From positions 181,964 through 205,005 of the forward strand of contig CAJINV010000024.1 of assembly GCA_905178155.1 (NCBI GenBank): DNA of 23,042 bases, given 5' to 3'. Numbering within the stretch: the stretch's first letter is position 1; every line of letters starts with the position of its first letter. The position numbers were made by a program, and so were the translations under genes. The notes below the pieces were generated by a model. That model was not told where the DNA came from. It saw only the letters and a list, made by a program, of their open reading frames with translations, and searched no databases. Shown here one piece after another: positions 1-11,281 of this stretch. Source of the DNA: Amoebophrya sp. A120. Its lineage: Eukaryota > Sar > Dinophyceae > Syndiniales > Amoebophryaceae.

Positions 1-487
1 GCATCACAAGCGCACCGCTGTGACAGTGCCTGGCCTTAAAACCTGGCAGCCCCGGCAAAAGAATGCCGTGGCGCCTGTGCCAACTTTTGCGGGCCAGAGC
101 AATCTTTTTCCCAGGCGCCAGGGTATGCTCTTACTTGGTCCGAGAGTCTAGGCCCAACTAAAAGCATAGCGCGGCGCTTGCGCTGCAAGATTACCCCCTT
201 CACCTGGCCACTTTCTCGGGCTAGGGCAGGCACCTTGTGGCCACTTCTCATCGGCCCGGGAAATTTTGGTCAGAATTGTTCTCATTTTTCGCCCAGCTCG
301 CGACTTCGGTGACTGTTTTTATTCTCCGTTCGATCGCGTGCTGCAGAACTGCAGACGCTTTTTCGGAAAACAGAAACCATCTATCTCAAATCTATTTGGA
401 ATCTATTCCGAATCTATATGGCTGTCGAAGTCTCCCATTGCCAACAATTAGCACCGAACTAGCCCAACGATAGCGCCTGCAAATACT
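1..487. other. No gene recognised
   Basis: Short open frames occur on both strands, but none shows protein-like composition, a recognisable motif or a convincing exon border. It lies downstream of the stop codon at 488-490 of the minus-strand candidate gene, so the part next to it is probably 3' untranslated or intergenic DNA. I see no introner, tandem repeat or RNA gene here. Confidence 0.5.
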
Positions 488-2123
488 CTATGAAAATCCG
501 AGTGGCTGCAGCACGTCCTCGAACCGCTTTTTGATCTCTTCGTCAGTCCGTGGATTGAACGGCGGTATGCACAAGAAAATTGGCGAAGATCTAGCACCAG
601 CTTCTCAGAGCGGGTTTTGGAAAGTTCAGACGCTCGAGCAGCCCCAGCCCCGCTCACTTACTATCATGACTTGCAAGCGACCCGGCTTCATATTATTCGA
701 AATTACGCATAGAAAGGAAGCGAGCCGGCATCGAGAAAGCAGGGCTTTAAGCGGTAACATGAACTTTCCAACGCAGTCCCCAAGAATGCAGGACGTATAT
801 CTTCCCCTACTTTTCATCCAGTCGTAACATTTCTGCCATACTCGGATTCGAAGCCGGGGAAACTGCGGACGCTGGAGAACCGGAGCGAGTTTTCACCTCG
901 GATAAACGGCGGAAAGTCCCTATAGCGTGCCCAGATCCATGTCCAGCGAAAGTGCGCATACGACCACTCGGCGCCTGTGCCCGAGGACCGGAGCCGCCAA
1001 AAGTCTGCCCGCTTCTGGAACTCTTTTTGAAAATGGTAATGCCAATGCTGGTTTATAGGACATACCTGCGGCATATTATATGAAAGTTCCCCGGAAATAT
1101 ACTTTGCGTCGAGCAGCAACACCTCTGGCCATTCCGAATTTGGCAGATCCCTGGGCTGGGGATGCGGGTTCAGGCAATAACCTGTGGTCGTTGATACGGT
1201 AAAATATATTACGATATATCATGTTGGCAGGAATTAGTAAGTTGTGACTATTACAGAAACAGGTTCGGTGTCCTGCTGGACCTGTTCATGAATCACTAAG
1301 CAGTGGCGGTTAAAAGAATTCTTCGCGTGTTCAGGGCCTTCTATATTGTATTCCGCAACACTACAATGAAATACCGTAAGACGCTCCTCTGAAGTTTCGG
1401 GCCTCGAATTCGTCCACGACTCGCATGCTTTGGAACAAGTACTCTGTGACCATGCCGATCCGGCACCGCTCCTCTCGCACAAGATGCTTCCTCGTCCCCT
1501 CTGCCAGAGCTGCTGGATCTGTATCCGGGCCGGTACCCATAACAAAATCATTCAGAACATACGGACCGTCAGTGTTTATTGCGGTGCGGGACGACACGCC
1601 GAACGGATCATCCCAGACTACAACTGGCTTGCCTTGAACGACGTCTGGGCCACTGTGGTTCGGTGTGTCTGGCAAGCGTTCGTGAAAGCAATATCGAAAG
1701 GAAAAGCTCCATCATTTCTTCCAGGCGTCCCACAATCCTGCAGTGCCAACGGGAGCGCCCGTGCTCTTTCCGTTCTTTCAGATAACAAATTACTATACAA
1801 CGTCAGCATTGACGGCCTGTCACCAGCTTAGTAAATATGGGAGCCCCATTAGTAAGTAACGAGCAGCTGGACGAACGGGATGCAAAACAGTCTGCCAAGA
1901 ATCGTGGGCCCTGAGATAGAAAGTGGATAGACACGCTTGCTTCCCCTAAAAAGTTCCACACCTTGATAAAAAATTCCTTGTCTTCCGGCACGCAACCCGA
2001 CCGCAGACGCTCTGCACCGTAGACCGTCGCTTCCACAGATGGCCAGTGGCGTGACCTCAGCTGATGGTACTGCGGATGCAATAATTCAGTAGTATTGACC
2101 TTGCAGAACGGCATCATCGCCAT
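488..2123 (-). CDS. Candidate multi-exon gene, function unknown
   Basis: I do not recognise the product. Protein-like minus-strand segments change frame at short GT-AG gaps. Segments: 2123-about 1803 (starts ATG, MAMMPFCKVN), about 1675-1375, 1340-1255, 1155-842, 809-662, and a last exon from about 600 to the TAG at 488-490 (ending EDVLQPLGFS). The joins 1375/1340, 1255/1155 and 842/809 keep frame. The joins 1803/1675 and 662/600 are unresolved, and the true 5' end is unknown. The segments are rich in Trp, Tyr and Phe, for example HWHYHFQKEF and WTWIWARYRDF near 1060 to 920. Two of them share an HPQ...WP...SG pattern loosely echoed at the C-terminus of the upstream kinase frame, so this may be a continuation of the kinase transcript and not a separate gene. 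Exon borders are inferred from frame and GT/AG only. Confidence 0.4.
810..841 (-). other. Predicted 32-nt GT-AG intron
   Basis: On the minus strand it begins GTATGGCAG and ends GATGAAAAG, with TTACGAC as a possible branch site about 17 nt before the 3' end. It contains the in-frame TGA that would stop the upstream exon. Removing it joins a phase-2 end (TCC GA) to T AGG GGA and continues an open frame for 49 codons. Confidence 0.5.
1156..1254 (-). other. Predicted 99-nt GT-AG intron
   Basis: On the minus strand it starts GTAATAG and ends CATCCCCAG. It contains a TTACTAAT string close to the 5' end and several stops in the incoming frame. Removing it joins two phase-0 ends, so the frame from 1340-1255 continues into 1155-842. 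Other AG acceptors nearby, such as the CACAG just upstream, break the frame, which is why this acceptor was chosen. Confidence 0.4.
1341..1374 (-). other. Predicted 34-nt GT-AG intron
   Basis: On the minus strand it starts GTATTTCATTG and ends ACAATATAG. It removes an in-frame TAG and joins a phase-1 exon end (TAC G) to AA GGC CCT, giving a continuous frame on both sides. Confidence 0.45.
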
Positions 2124-2262
2124 GATTGTACTGACCTGATTTATTAGTGTGTTTCAAATTTGCTTCTCTATGTCGAATCGAGTACTCAAAGAAGGTAGCG
2201 CCATCGATCACGCAATCGCACGAGCACTGCGTTAGACGCTAGGCTTCACTGCTATTCGCGCA

Positions 2263-2291
2263 CTGCAGCGTTAGTAAAACAAGAACTTTAC
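2263..2291 (-). other. Possible 29-nt GT-AG intron with TACTAAC
   Basis: On the minus strand it starts GTAAAGTTC, carries a perfect TACTAAC branch-site consensus and ends CGCTGCAG. It covers the last five sense codons and the TAA of the long kinase frame (stop at 2271-2273). If spliced, the frame runs only to a TAG at 2239-2241. A longer version ending at the CTAACGCAG acceptor (2291-2227) would instead lead into about 50 further open codons. Which form is used cannot be told from sequence. Confidence 0.4.
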
Positions 2292-5200
2292 CTTCCACGT
2301 ATCAGAATCGAAACGTGCCTCAGTCGGATGTAGTGGCCACTGTTCTGCCAAGAGTTGATTTGCTACCGCGAGATGGTCCCACGTAAGATCAATGTCTGCG
2401 TTCCAGAAATCTCCAGGTTTCCTGTTGCCCTCGACCTGCTCGTGCAGCACTTCTAAGAAGAGGTCTTCGCAGCTTATCCCGTGATCTTGCCGGGTCTTCA
2501 GATCTGGAACGTTGGAATACAAATCATGATCTAGCGCAGCAAGCGCTTGTGGGTCGTGGCTACCGAGGCCTTCTGCGGCCTGCGTGCCGACTACATCATC
2601 TGCCGCGTCCTGCCGTGCCGAAGATGAGCTTGAGGAGCTGGAGCCCTGTGCGGCGAGAGGGCCAAGTAGAACAGTGTCTGTCGATAGGTTGTCATTGGCT
2701 GCAACAGCGGGCGAGGCCGCGTTACGGTGGAGGTCCTCTTCTCCGCGCCCGGTCTCCGACGTCGGCTCGGGCGGATTTTCAGAAGCGCTGCCAACTCCTT
2801 GTTCGTCTTGATCATCTTCTTCCCCATCGTGGGAAGAAGATGAGCCCGCGTCTCCAAAATCCTCATCATTAAAGTCAAATTGGTCGTCATAACCGCAAAC
2901 CGACAAATTGGCGTCATCATCACAATTTCTCGCACCATCATCTGCACGACCGCTTTGATTATCGTCATCGCCACTACCGCCTGTAGGTGCGCCGCGACGG
3001 GCACCCGGATCTGGAGATGCGTCGCGGTCGTGGCGACGTCCGCCGGGTGGCGACAGCGACCTGCTTGTCCCGATAGAAGAGACATCGTCCTCCGCACCCC
3101 GCCTTCCCCGTGCTGGAGCATCAGGGACAGGGAGATCCGCATCGCGTCCATGTTCTCTCAGTCGTCTGACGTCTCCTTCAGCGCCAGGTGTCGTGGGAGA
3201 ATCTCCGGTATTGGACAGAACAACTTCCCCGCCATCGCAAGCAGAATCCAGTCCGGATGAAGCTCCCCCGGAAGGGGCACGCGGACCTGGTTTCGGTCGC
3301 GGCTCTTGGTCAGCACTACCTCCTTCAGGTGCTGCTGGATTCGAAGCTGAAGTTTGCGGAGCAGCAACGACCTCATCGCGACTAGATTGAATCTCACTGC
3401 CCGCTGCGCCGGCAGTCCCAGTGGATGTTGAGGAACCAGGAACAATTTCTTCTTCCACATGATTGCCATTTCCAGTACCAGAAGCACTTTGCGCAGAGCC
3501 GCTCTGGTTGTCCAGAATCGGATTTGAGGTGGCTGTGCTTGAGCTACTTGAACGTTGGTCCAAAAGATCGGTCCTGCCACTACCCGCAGCTGACGACTGG
3601 TCAGTTCCAACAGCAACGCCACAACCCGAATCACTACTCGCAGCCGTCGTGGACTGTTCCGCACTGTCGGAAGTGCCTGTTTGCGGTCGCAGTTGCGCGG
3701 CTTCTGTTCCGTCTTGCTGCGGCAACCCCTGCTGCGCAGGAACACTTGATGTGGCAGCAGAGTGGAGAGGTTCTTGGCCTTGCTGTAGCTCATCATCCTG
3801 ATGAAGGCTGGTAGTTTGCGGCGACTGGTTGTTTTCCTCGCCTTCTCTTGTCCTTTGCTGTGCCCCCGCTGCGTGGTTTTGTTCAGCACTGCTCGTTGTT
3901 TGCCCGGTGCTGGGACTACTGCCACTCGTACTATCCGTCTGATCAGCACTTTCCGGGGGATCAGGCAGTGACGCGGGCGGAGCAGAAGATGACGGCGACT
4001 CAGCTCCTGCTGCTGGTGCCTGTCTTGCTTGAGCTTCTGCAGCACCCGGGTCAGCTGCAGGACTAGCTGCAGTTGCCGGACTTGCAGCCGAAGCCGCCGT
4101 CGGTGGAACAGGAGCTGCCGGCCGAGCCGGCACCGCAGCAGCAGGAACCACTCCTGGTGCAGCAGTAGCGGAAACAGACCCTGCAACGTGTGCAGCAGGC
4201 CCGGGAGCGGCCGGTGCTGGTGCCGGTCCTGCTGCACCACCAGGGGTCGGAGCTGCGGGTTTTGGCTTTGGTTTCGCCGGCGCTAGAAACTCCGGGGCGT
4301 AAGCGGGTCCTGGGGGTAACAAGCTCGAGAGCACGGATGAAGGGGAGCTCTGAGTAGGAAGAGAAAGCGGTTGGAGGTGCTGCGGAGGTGGAGCTGTTGT
4401 GTCTGCGTGCCCACCTCCCTGAGGACCATCATTGCCGATGGCTGTTGGTGGACCGGTAGGGTTTCCTCCACGTGAATCACCACCGCTACCACCACCTCCA
4501 TCCCCGTTGAAGATTCTTGTCGGCACTAGAATATTCGGCTTATACCCGCCGCCGAAGCCGCCAAACGGATTATGCGCATCACCGTCCACAGAACCCAGCT
4601 CTGCTTTTTGTTTGTTCGCCTCGCTAACGTTGCCCATATGCACTGCCAAGCCAGTAGCGCCAGCGAGAAGACAAACAGCGACGATGGTGATGATGATGGT
4701 CGAGAGCGAAGAGGCCAAAAAAGCGCCACAGGGGCCCGCGGAGGATGTTGACGATGAGGAGGGATCCTCTATCACGGGGCGAAATTTGTTTTGCGAAAGG
4801 CCGTCGGGGTCAACAGCATCTTCACATGCAAATAGAGTTGGTGTCCTCGTCGTGTCTCTTTGCGCTTCCTCGTCGAAAGTCCGTGTCGCAGATGCCAAAC
4901 ATGCGGTTTTGTTCCTGGAAGCAGGAGCAAAATCTCCTCCTGTGTCATCTTGCGCCTTCTGCTGCTGCTGATGTGACAGAGAGGCATTCTCGGCTCTTTC
5001 CCTTTCAGGAGGTAGTTCCTGAGCATTTATCTCATCCACCTCCTCCTCAGAGGATGACACCAGCTCTGGCTCGTGCTCTTCTGGCGGTTCGTTTCCACAA
5101 TCTCGGTTAATAATACCGTTTTTCATTTTCCTTCCTTCGCAAGCCGACTTCCCGTCGGCTTTCTGCATTTGATCCGCATCGCCGCCGTGATTTTCATCCT

Positions 5201-8200
5201 GCGCAGCGCCGTCGTCCTGGCGTCGTTTCAAGAGCTCCACTTGTTCCGCACCACCGGTTGTAAGAGTGCCGAGAGCAGTCGTCGAGCTGTAGGAGTAGCT
5301 CTCTTGTTTCGCCAAAAGCGGTAAAAACGCCGTCTGATCGATGTATTCCTCTTCGTAAATGTCTGAAAGCCGGCGGCCCTTCCATTTCGTCGTCTTCCCT
5401 TTCATGTCTTCTTCATTGACCAGGTTCTTCGGTGTTTTCAGCAGCAGCTTCTGATGTCTTTTCTTGCTGGTAGTTCCACCACGACCTACTTCGCCTGGCT
5501 GCAAACTCGCAAAATCATTCTGAAGATCATCTCCTTCTGGCGTCTCCAAATACTTCAGCACCGTCTGCGCGTCCCACCGCCTTTCCCACCGCCACCGCAG
5601 CGTGACCTGCAGTAATGATACCAGATGGCCGAATAGCGCGGCGTCCTGCTCTTCCCACCTGCGGGACCTCGAATACAGAATTCGCACCCGGGAATCCGCC
5701 ACGGCGAACTGCGCCCGCATCCCGCAGCCCTCTAAATGCTCGTACGGCGCCCGCCCGTACAGCAATTGATATAGGATGATCCCCAGGGCCCAAACATCCT
5801 GAGGAAAATAAAACGCACCCACGCCAGAGTTGTAATGCAGATTTGCAAAGACAGGAAGACTTGTAATGCGCCTCGGCATGAGAGCCATTTCCAATCGTGT
5901 TTTGGAATTTGTGATGCTGTGAACAGGATGAGCAGATGAATCTGTGATGCGGCTGCACTTGCTAACCTGCACTACACTGCAAAGTGAAACTTGTCATGCG
6001 TGACTCACAAAACTCCTAGGTTTGTGTTGCAAAATCCCCATCCTGACTCTGGTGTGGGTACGTTTTTACTCAGGATACCAAACATCAGCCGCCGGGCGCA
6101 TCTTCAAACTCGCGGACCCCTCGTCCGGCTGGTAAAAAGCCTCGGGCGGCATGTAGCGGGGCGTGCCGCACTGGCGGTCGCGGGAAACGTGGGTGATCCC
6201 CTCATCCTTGTTGATCCCCCTCGCGAGGCCGAAATCAGAGACCTTCACGATGTTGTCCACGATGAGGAAATTCGCCGGTTTGAGATCAAAGTGGATCAAC
6301 CCGAGACTGTGGATGGCCGCGACGCCAGCGACCATGTCGCGCCAGAGATTGCGGATGTCGTAGATAGAAAAGATTTCGTAGTTTTTCCGAAGAAAGGAGT
6401 GCAGGTTGGGTATCGGAGGGGAAAGGAGGTGCGTTGGTTGTCCGATGGAGAGGATATTTTGTCATGCTCATCTATCACGTGGTACAAAATGGAAATGACA
6501 AATTACATGCGCCTGCGGCTGCACGACTCCTACGAGTCAATGAATATGCACAAGCTGCTTCTTGCCGCACACATCATGCATGCCATCTTCTTAATCGCGG
6601 TTTAGAATCAGAAAAACTTAACTATCTCTATCAAACAAACCAACGCAAGCATTATTCCACCCCATACCACAGTCCGCGAATTCCAGCAAAATGTGGATCA
6701 CCAAATCTTTTGGAAAAAATTTCGCTTCGCCGATCATCTTCACTACCCGGAGCTCGTCCACCGCGTTGTGTCTACCATTCTGGGCACTAGTTCCGGCCTT
6801 CGCTGCTCGATTCTTGTCCCGCAAAGCCCGCAGCCAGTTTACCTCCATGGCGAAGGAGCGCATTTGCCTCGCGTCCCGAGCATAGACGACTTTGAGTGCG
6901 TAGCGGGTAACGGATAACTGAGAACCTTGCTCGTTGGTTCGACTTGCACTGCTGCTGCTTCCATTGGGCTGACCACTTCGCGACGCATCATAATTGCAGC
7001 TATAGTTGCCCCCACGACTTCCCGCCGTTGCCGAGGTCGTAGTAGTCGATCCTCCATCTGCGACACACGTTCGCAGATCAACGCACTCGAACACCTCCGC
7101 CGACCCGCCCTTCCCGATCCGCTTCACAACTTCGAGCAATATAGTCGGCTTGTTGAAGTCCACGTGATGGCTGTCAACGACGTGTTCCCCCATGCAGATG
7201 ACCATGCCGGGGCCAACGCGGGCGGTGGCGGTCACGGCGATGTTTCTCCGCTGGATAAACGCAGCCGTGGAGAGTAGCGAGTCGTTTTCCCGGTACGAAG
7301 TCCGGCAGTCCTCGTCGTTGAAATACTCCGGTAGGTCGCTCGGTGAATTGAGAAAAGGGGCGTTGTGGCGGCCGTAGACGGGAATCGTGCTGCAGCCCGC
7401 GGGGGTGGAAACAACCTCAGCATAAGAACGGCGATCGGAAACACCGCGGAGGATGCCATCAGGCGCGGGAGGAGTCTCGACCTTTTGTTCCGCGCGTCTG
7501 GAAGCTATCGGCGCAGAATCCTCCGGGACGATAGGCGCGTGGCGGATTTCGGCCTTGGTGTCGTGGCTGCACCCTCCAGAGCTGGTAGTGTCACGAGGAT
7601 TTCTGATATGAAAGCCGCGACGTCCATATTTCTCCGCTTCAGGCTGAGCCTCTTCTTGATTCTGGTGAAGCACTGACTCCACATTTCGCTGTAGGTCGTT
7701 ACTGCTTCGTGTACCAACCACAGCCACTTTTGGCAAATCCGCCTGGTAGACGAAGTCTTGCAGTCCTTGAGGCTGCTGATCGTTTTGCCCAGCATTTTGG
7801 TGTCGCTCCTGCGGTGTGGCGGGCCGTGTGTCAACATTTTCGCAGTCGGCATTGCTGTCGAAACTGGTTTCCCTGTTTTGTTCCAGCCGTCCTGTGCCTG
7901 GGCGGGAGTTCTTGTGCTTGTTGTCGCGATAGGCATCAGTGAGGCCCGCATGGTCCTCAACATCATGTCTGACCCTGGGAGCAGCCACGGAATAAGATCT
8001 CTCGGAGGGGGTCTCCCTGTTCGGATTGTAGGACGAATATTGGTCAAGGTCATCTCGTGTCGCCGCAGGCCGGATTTCCACTTGGCCGGGGCCAGGGCGC
8101 CGCGCAGGAGGAGGAGTTCCACCACCTACATCGATTCTTAATATCACATCATCCTCAATCGTACTTGTCGCTGCCGGTCTCCTGGCATCGTTTTGGTCTT

Positions 8201-8723
8201 GGTAATACGAGCTTCCATAATTACCGGTGGGCAAAGTGGTGTTCACTATGCCGTCGTACGACGTCGCGTTATTTCGTTCATGGGCGCGAGGGTCACGTGG
8301 CCCAACAACGTCTCGTGCCGCTTGCCGCTCATACGCTGCCTCTTCTCGGACACCTCTTCCCGGTGTATGTTGTCCCACGTCGGCTCCAGCATTTGCGGCC
8401 TGTGCATGACAAACTTTCGGTTCGAAATCGAATGTGGTCGCAGTATGCAACGCCGACGTTGCTTGTGTAGGGACGGGGGCGACGGGTAAAGGGTAGCTGG
8501 GTACGTCATGCTCTTCTTGAACGAAGCGCGCACGGTTATTTTCGAAGCGTCTATTCTTGTTACCCGGCTCTGCTAAGTCGCGGGCGGGATTAGTAGCTCC
8601 ACATGGCTCTATGGCACCGTGCGGATCTGGATGGTGAGGGTTAAAATTTTTACGTTGGTCAGATGGAATCGCGGGTCGTGGGGGATTGTCGTTGAAATGG
8701 TGGTTGCGCCGGTCGTCGCTCAT
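2271..8723 (-). CDS. Large MPS1/TTK-like protein kinase, 3 exons
   Basis: Predicted Ser/Thr (possibly dual-specificity) kinase of about 1,967 aa. Exons 8723-6667, 6405-6078 and 5789-2271 join in frame when introners at 6411-6666 and 5795-6077 are removed. ATG at 8723 opens a long frame beginning MSDDRRNHHF. Residues 1-530 are polar and low-complexity. Kinase domain is about 532-882: glycine loop GKGGSAEV (about 537), lysine in YALKVV (611), helix-C Glu in AMEVNWL (627), a Ser/Gly-rich insert at about 553-600, catalytic loop HFDLKPANF (724-732), DFG (743-745), GTPRYMPPEA, DVWALGIILY. HxDLKPANFLIVD and GTxxYMPPEA recall MPS1/TTK; Phe replaces the Arg of HRD, so it is a non-RD kinase. A hydrophobic stretch at about 1150-1180 (4637-4724) could span a membrane. 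Then come a Pro/Ala-rich part (about 1280-1410) and an acidic Ser/Gln-rich tail. Kinase identity is firm, subfamily moderate; the 3' end may be spliced further. Confidence 0.8.
5795..6077. mobile_element. Introner, family D, in kinase C-lobe
   Basis: 283-bp element interrupting the kinase motif DVWALG. Its ends form a TIR of the type TATCCTGAG..AAAACG..CCCAC; the low-coordinate end reads CATCCTGAG, a one-base change. It is flanked by CCAAA at 5790-5794 and 6078-6082 (the match extends to CCAAACAT). Removing the element and one repeat copy restores GAT GTT TGG GCC CTG GGG (D V W A L G). Internal GCAT/TTGTNATGC motifs match the other introners. Confidence 0.85.
6411..6666. mobile_element. Introner, family E, in kinase hinge region
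   Basis: 256-bp element with imperfect TIRs (minus start TATGGGGTGGAATAATG; the other end, inverted, TATCGGAGGGGAAAGG) sharing TGCGTTGGTT. It is the only family E copy seen. Flanks TTGGG (6406-6410) and CCACA (6667-6671) do not match, so no target duplication is visible. Removing the element plus five bases joins the hinge codons as D C G L H S F L R K in frame. The 3' border could shift by whole codons. Position in the kinase fold (after LLEFADCG) supports it being an intron. Confidence 0.7.
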
Positions 8724-9872
8724 AGGGGCCAGGTTGCGCCACAGTCAGAGGGAACACCAGTCACTGGATTTTAAGTAGGTAAAAATAAAGGGGTGTCGCT
8801 CCGTTTGTCGATGTCGATGTTCTGCCGTTCGTTATTTATTATACAACTTTTACTCGTCGAAAGAAATACTCGCAAACCCTTTTCGGGGCGGCGGATGAGA
8901 TACTACAACTGCATGCGCAAAAATGCGATCCTCGTGAAGAGGACTGCTCGTCCCGGATGCGTCTTTCAGCCTGTTCTCGCGCTCTTCGGATCGTCTCCAC
9001 CCGCGGCTACGAGATTGTGAAAACGCCTTCAGATGAGCAACAAGCTTGTGCTCCGTGCGGGTTTGGTGTTGGCCTCTTCTCGACTCGAAGGTAGATACAA
9101 CTGCTCCATGCGACGTGTCGGTCTCGGTGGGTTCTTCAATTGTACAAATAAACTCCTTTCTAAAGATGGAAAGTCGCAGAGCATTTCTTTATCTATGAAT
9201 TTATTGCGTGCTGAAAGAAACTGAAACCGGTGGGGTGGATGCTGAGTGTCTTACAAAATTTTTTCTGCTCGTCCGGCATCTACTTATCATATCTGGAAAA
9301 ATGAAACGGTGAAAAGTGAAAGCGGTTCTTCTTCTCTAGATTCATAACCCGTATATCGATAATTAAAACAATGTTGAGAGACCACAATAAAAGAGCTTCC
9401 AAGTTGTGCTACTCATCATACACTAAACTCCAGAAACATTGCAGGCTGTCAAAGGCAGTCATCTCTTGGAGGAATAGAATTATCTAGGGCTATGTCTACG
9501 TACTGAAACAATGGTCGCCAATATACCGCAACCACAACTGCCCGTGCCTGAAGCGATGTTGAAAAAACGATTGTCTTTATTGAAACACATAGAGTGGTGC
9601 TGAGACGATGCCACGACGACGAGAGGCGATCCGACAAAGCGACTAGATACTTACGAGTAGATTTTTGTTACGAAGCGATTCTAATTGCATTTCGTGAAAA
9701 GAAGCAGATGATTTTCACAGGCAAGATCAGTTTGGGCGATGAGAAGTCAAAAAAGGTTTTTCGATTTCGACTTTTGCGAATTAGTGTTCATCTTGAGCGC
9801 CTCGCACTACTAGTGCCATTTCTGCATGTCAAGGTGTGTAATTTCTATAAACTGCCAGCCGGAGATGCACTA

Positions 9873-11272
9873 TGTTGGAAATGGATCACGGTGATGAACT
9901 ATGTTGGATGAAATGGATTGTATATGCGTCGGTCTTGTATTTTTATTTTTTCAGTTTTTTTTTGCAAATTAGTCGTGCCTTGGGGCAAATGCCCAGCAAC
10001 TGCGGAGGGGGAGGGGCAGCGGAGGGTGTAGACGGCACATGCAGATGAACCGCAGTGCCGTCCTGGTAGCAGAAGTGTAAGAATATATGGCATCTGCTTT
10101 CAAAAAGTAAGCACTTTGCACTTTTAGTATTATCCGCAGCTAATTCTGGGTCTACACGACTGCAACTTGCCCTCCGCCCCCCCTCCGCTAGGCGAGTGCC
10201 AAGAGGTGATGCCATGCTGAAAAGCTTTTATATGCGTTTTTACTTTTGTTTCTCGCTTTTTTTGTCGATTTCGCAAACTTTTAAAATTCAGCATGCTATG
10301 AGGAACATGCCCAGCAACTGCGGAGGGGTAGCGGAGGGTGTAGACGGCACATGCAAAATCGCAGTGCCGTCCTGGTAGCAGAAGTTTAATAATAAACGAC
10401 ATCTGCTGCCAAAAAGTAAGCACTTTCGACTTTTAGTACTATCCGCAGCTAATTCTGGGTCTACACGACTGCAACTTGCCCTCCGCCCCCCCTCCGCTAG
10501 GCGAGTGTCAAGAGGTGATGCCATGCTGAAAAGCTTTTATATGCGTTTTTACTTTTGTTTCTCGCTTTTTTTGTCGGTCTTGCAAGTTTTCAAAATTCAG
10601 CATGCTATGAGGAACATGCCCAGCAACTGCGGAGGGGTAGCGGAGGATGTAGACGGCACATGCAGAATCGCAGTGCGAGTGCCGTCCTGGTAGCAGAAAT
10701 TTAATAATAAACGACATCTGCTGCCAAAAAGTAAACACTTTTGACTTTTAGTACTCTCCGCAGCTAATGCTGGGTCTAATCGACTGCAACTTGACCTCCG
10801 CCCCCCCTCCGCTAAGCGAGTGGCAAGAGGTGATACCATGCTGAAAAGCTTTTTATGCGTTTTTACTTTTGTTTTTCGCTTTTTTTGTCGGTCTTGCAAG
10901 TTTTCAAAATTCAGCATGCTATGAGGAACATGCGCAGCAACTGCGGAGGGGTAGCGGAGGGTGTAGACGGCACATGCAGAATCGCAGTGCCGTGCTGGTA
11001 GCAGAAGTGTGATAATAGATGGCGTCTGCTTTCAAAAAGTAAGCGCTTTGCACTTTTAGTACTATCCGCAGCTAATTCTGGGTCTAATCGACTGCAACTT
11101 GCCCTCCGCCCCCCCTCCGCTAGCCGAGTGTCAAGACGTGACACCATGCTGAAAAGCTTTTTATGCGTTTTTGCTTTTGTTTTTCGTTTTTTTTTGTCGG
11201 TTTCGCAAACTTTTAAACTTCAGCATGCTATACGTATACGGATTCAAAATCATATACAATCCATTTCCAACA
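9873..11272. mobile_element. Possible repeat-carrying element with inverted ends
   Basis: AAATGGATTGTATATG at 9911-9926 is the exact inverse of 11251-11266, and TGTTGGAAATGGAT at 9873-9886 is the exact inverse of 11259-11272. Both face inward around the tandem array. This suggests the ends of a non-autonomous element, or two ends of an inverted duplication. No transposase frame and no clear target duplication are seen. Confidence 0.4.
9994..11232. repeat. Tandem array, four units of about 310 bp
   Basis: The landmark CAGCAACTGCGGAGG recurs at 9994, 10312, 10621 and 10935, giving spacings of 318, 309 and 314 bp; the fourth unit ends near 11232. Each unit carries, in order, GCGGAGGGG(T)AGCGGAGG, a CCGTCCTGGTAGCAGAA segment, a CCTCCGCCCCCCCTCCGCTA segment and a T-rich segment ending TTCAGCATGCTATGAGGAACATG. 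The two GC-rich blocks are near-inverse of each other, so each unit could fold back. Weak open frames on both strands repeat with the unit and have no recognisable product. Confidence 0.9.
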
Positions 11273-11281
11273 CGCATATAC

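Noticed and set aside
1234-1290. The string VSVIVTTY at the end of a minus-strand frame, resembling the start of family 2 glycosyltransferases
   Set aside because: It is followed at once by TAA inside a TTACTAAT string that looks like an intron branch site, and no further glycosyltransferase motif is present.
3158-4240. A 360-codon minus frame and several plus frames overlapping the kinase tail
   Set aside because: They are shadows of the GC-rich low-complexity coding frame. The called frame is longer and continuous with the kinase domain.
7758-8470. Plus-strand frames of 127-137 codons opposite the kinase N-terminal exon
   Set aside because: They are antisense to a long, well-supported exon and show no recognisable domain.
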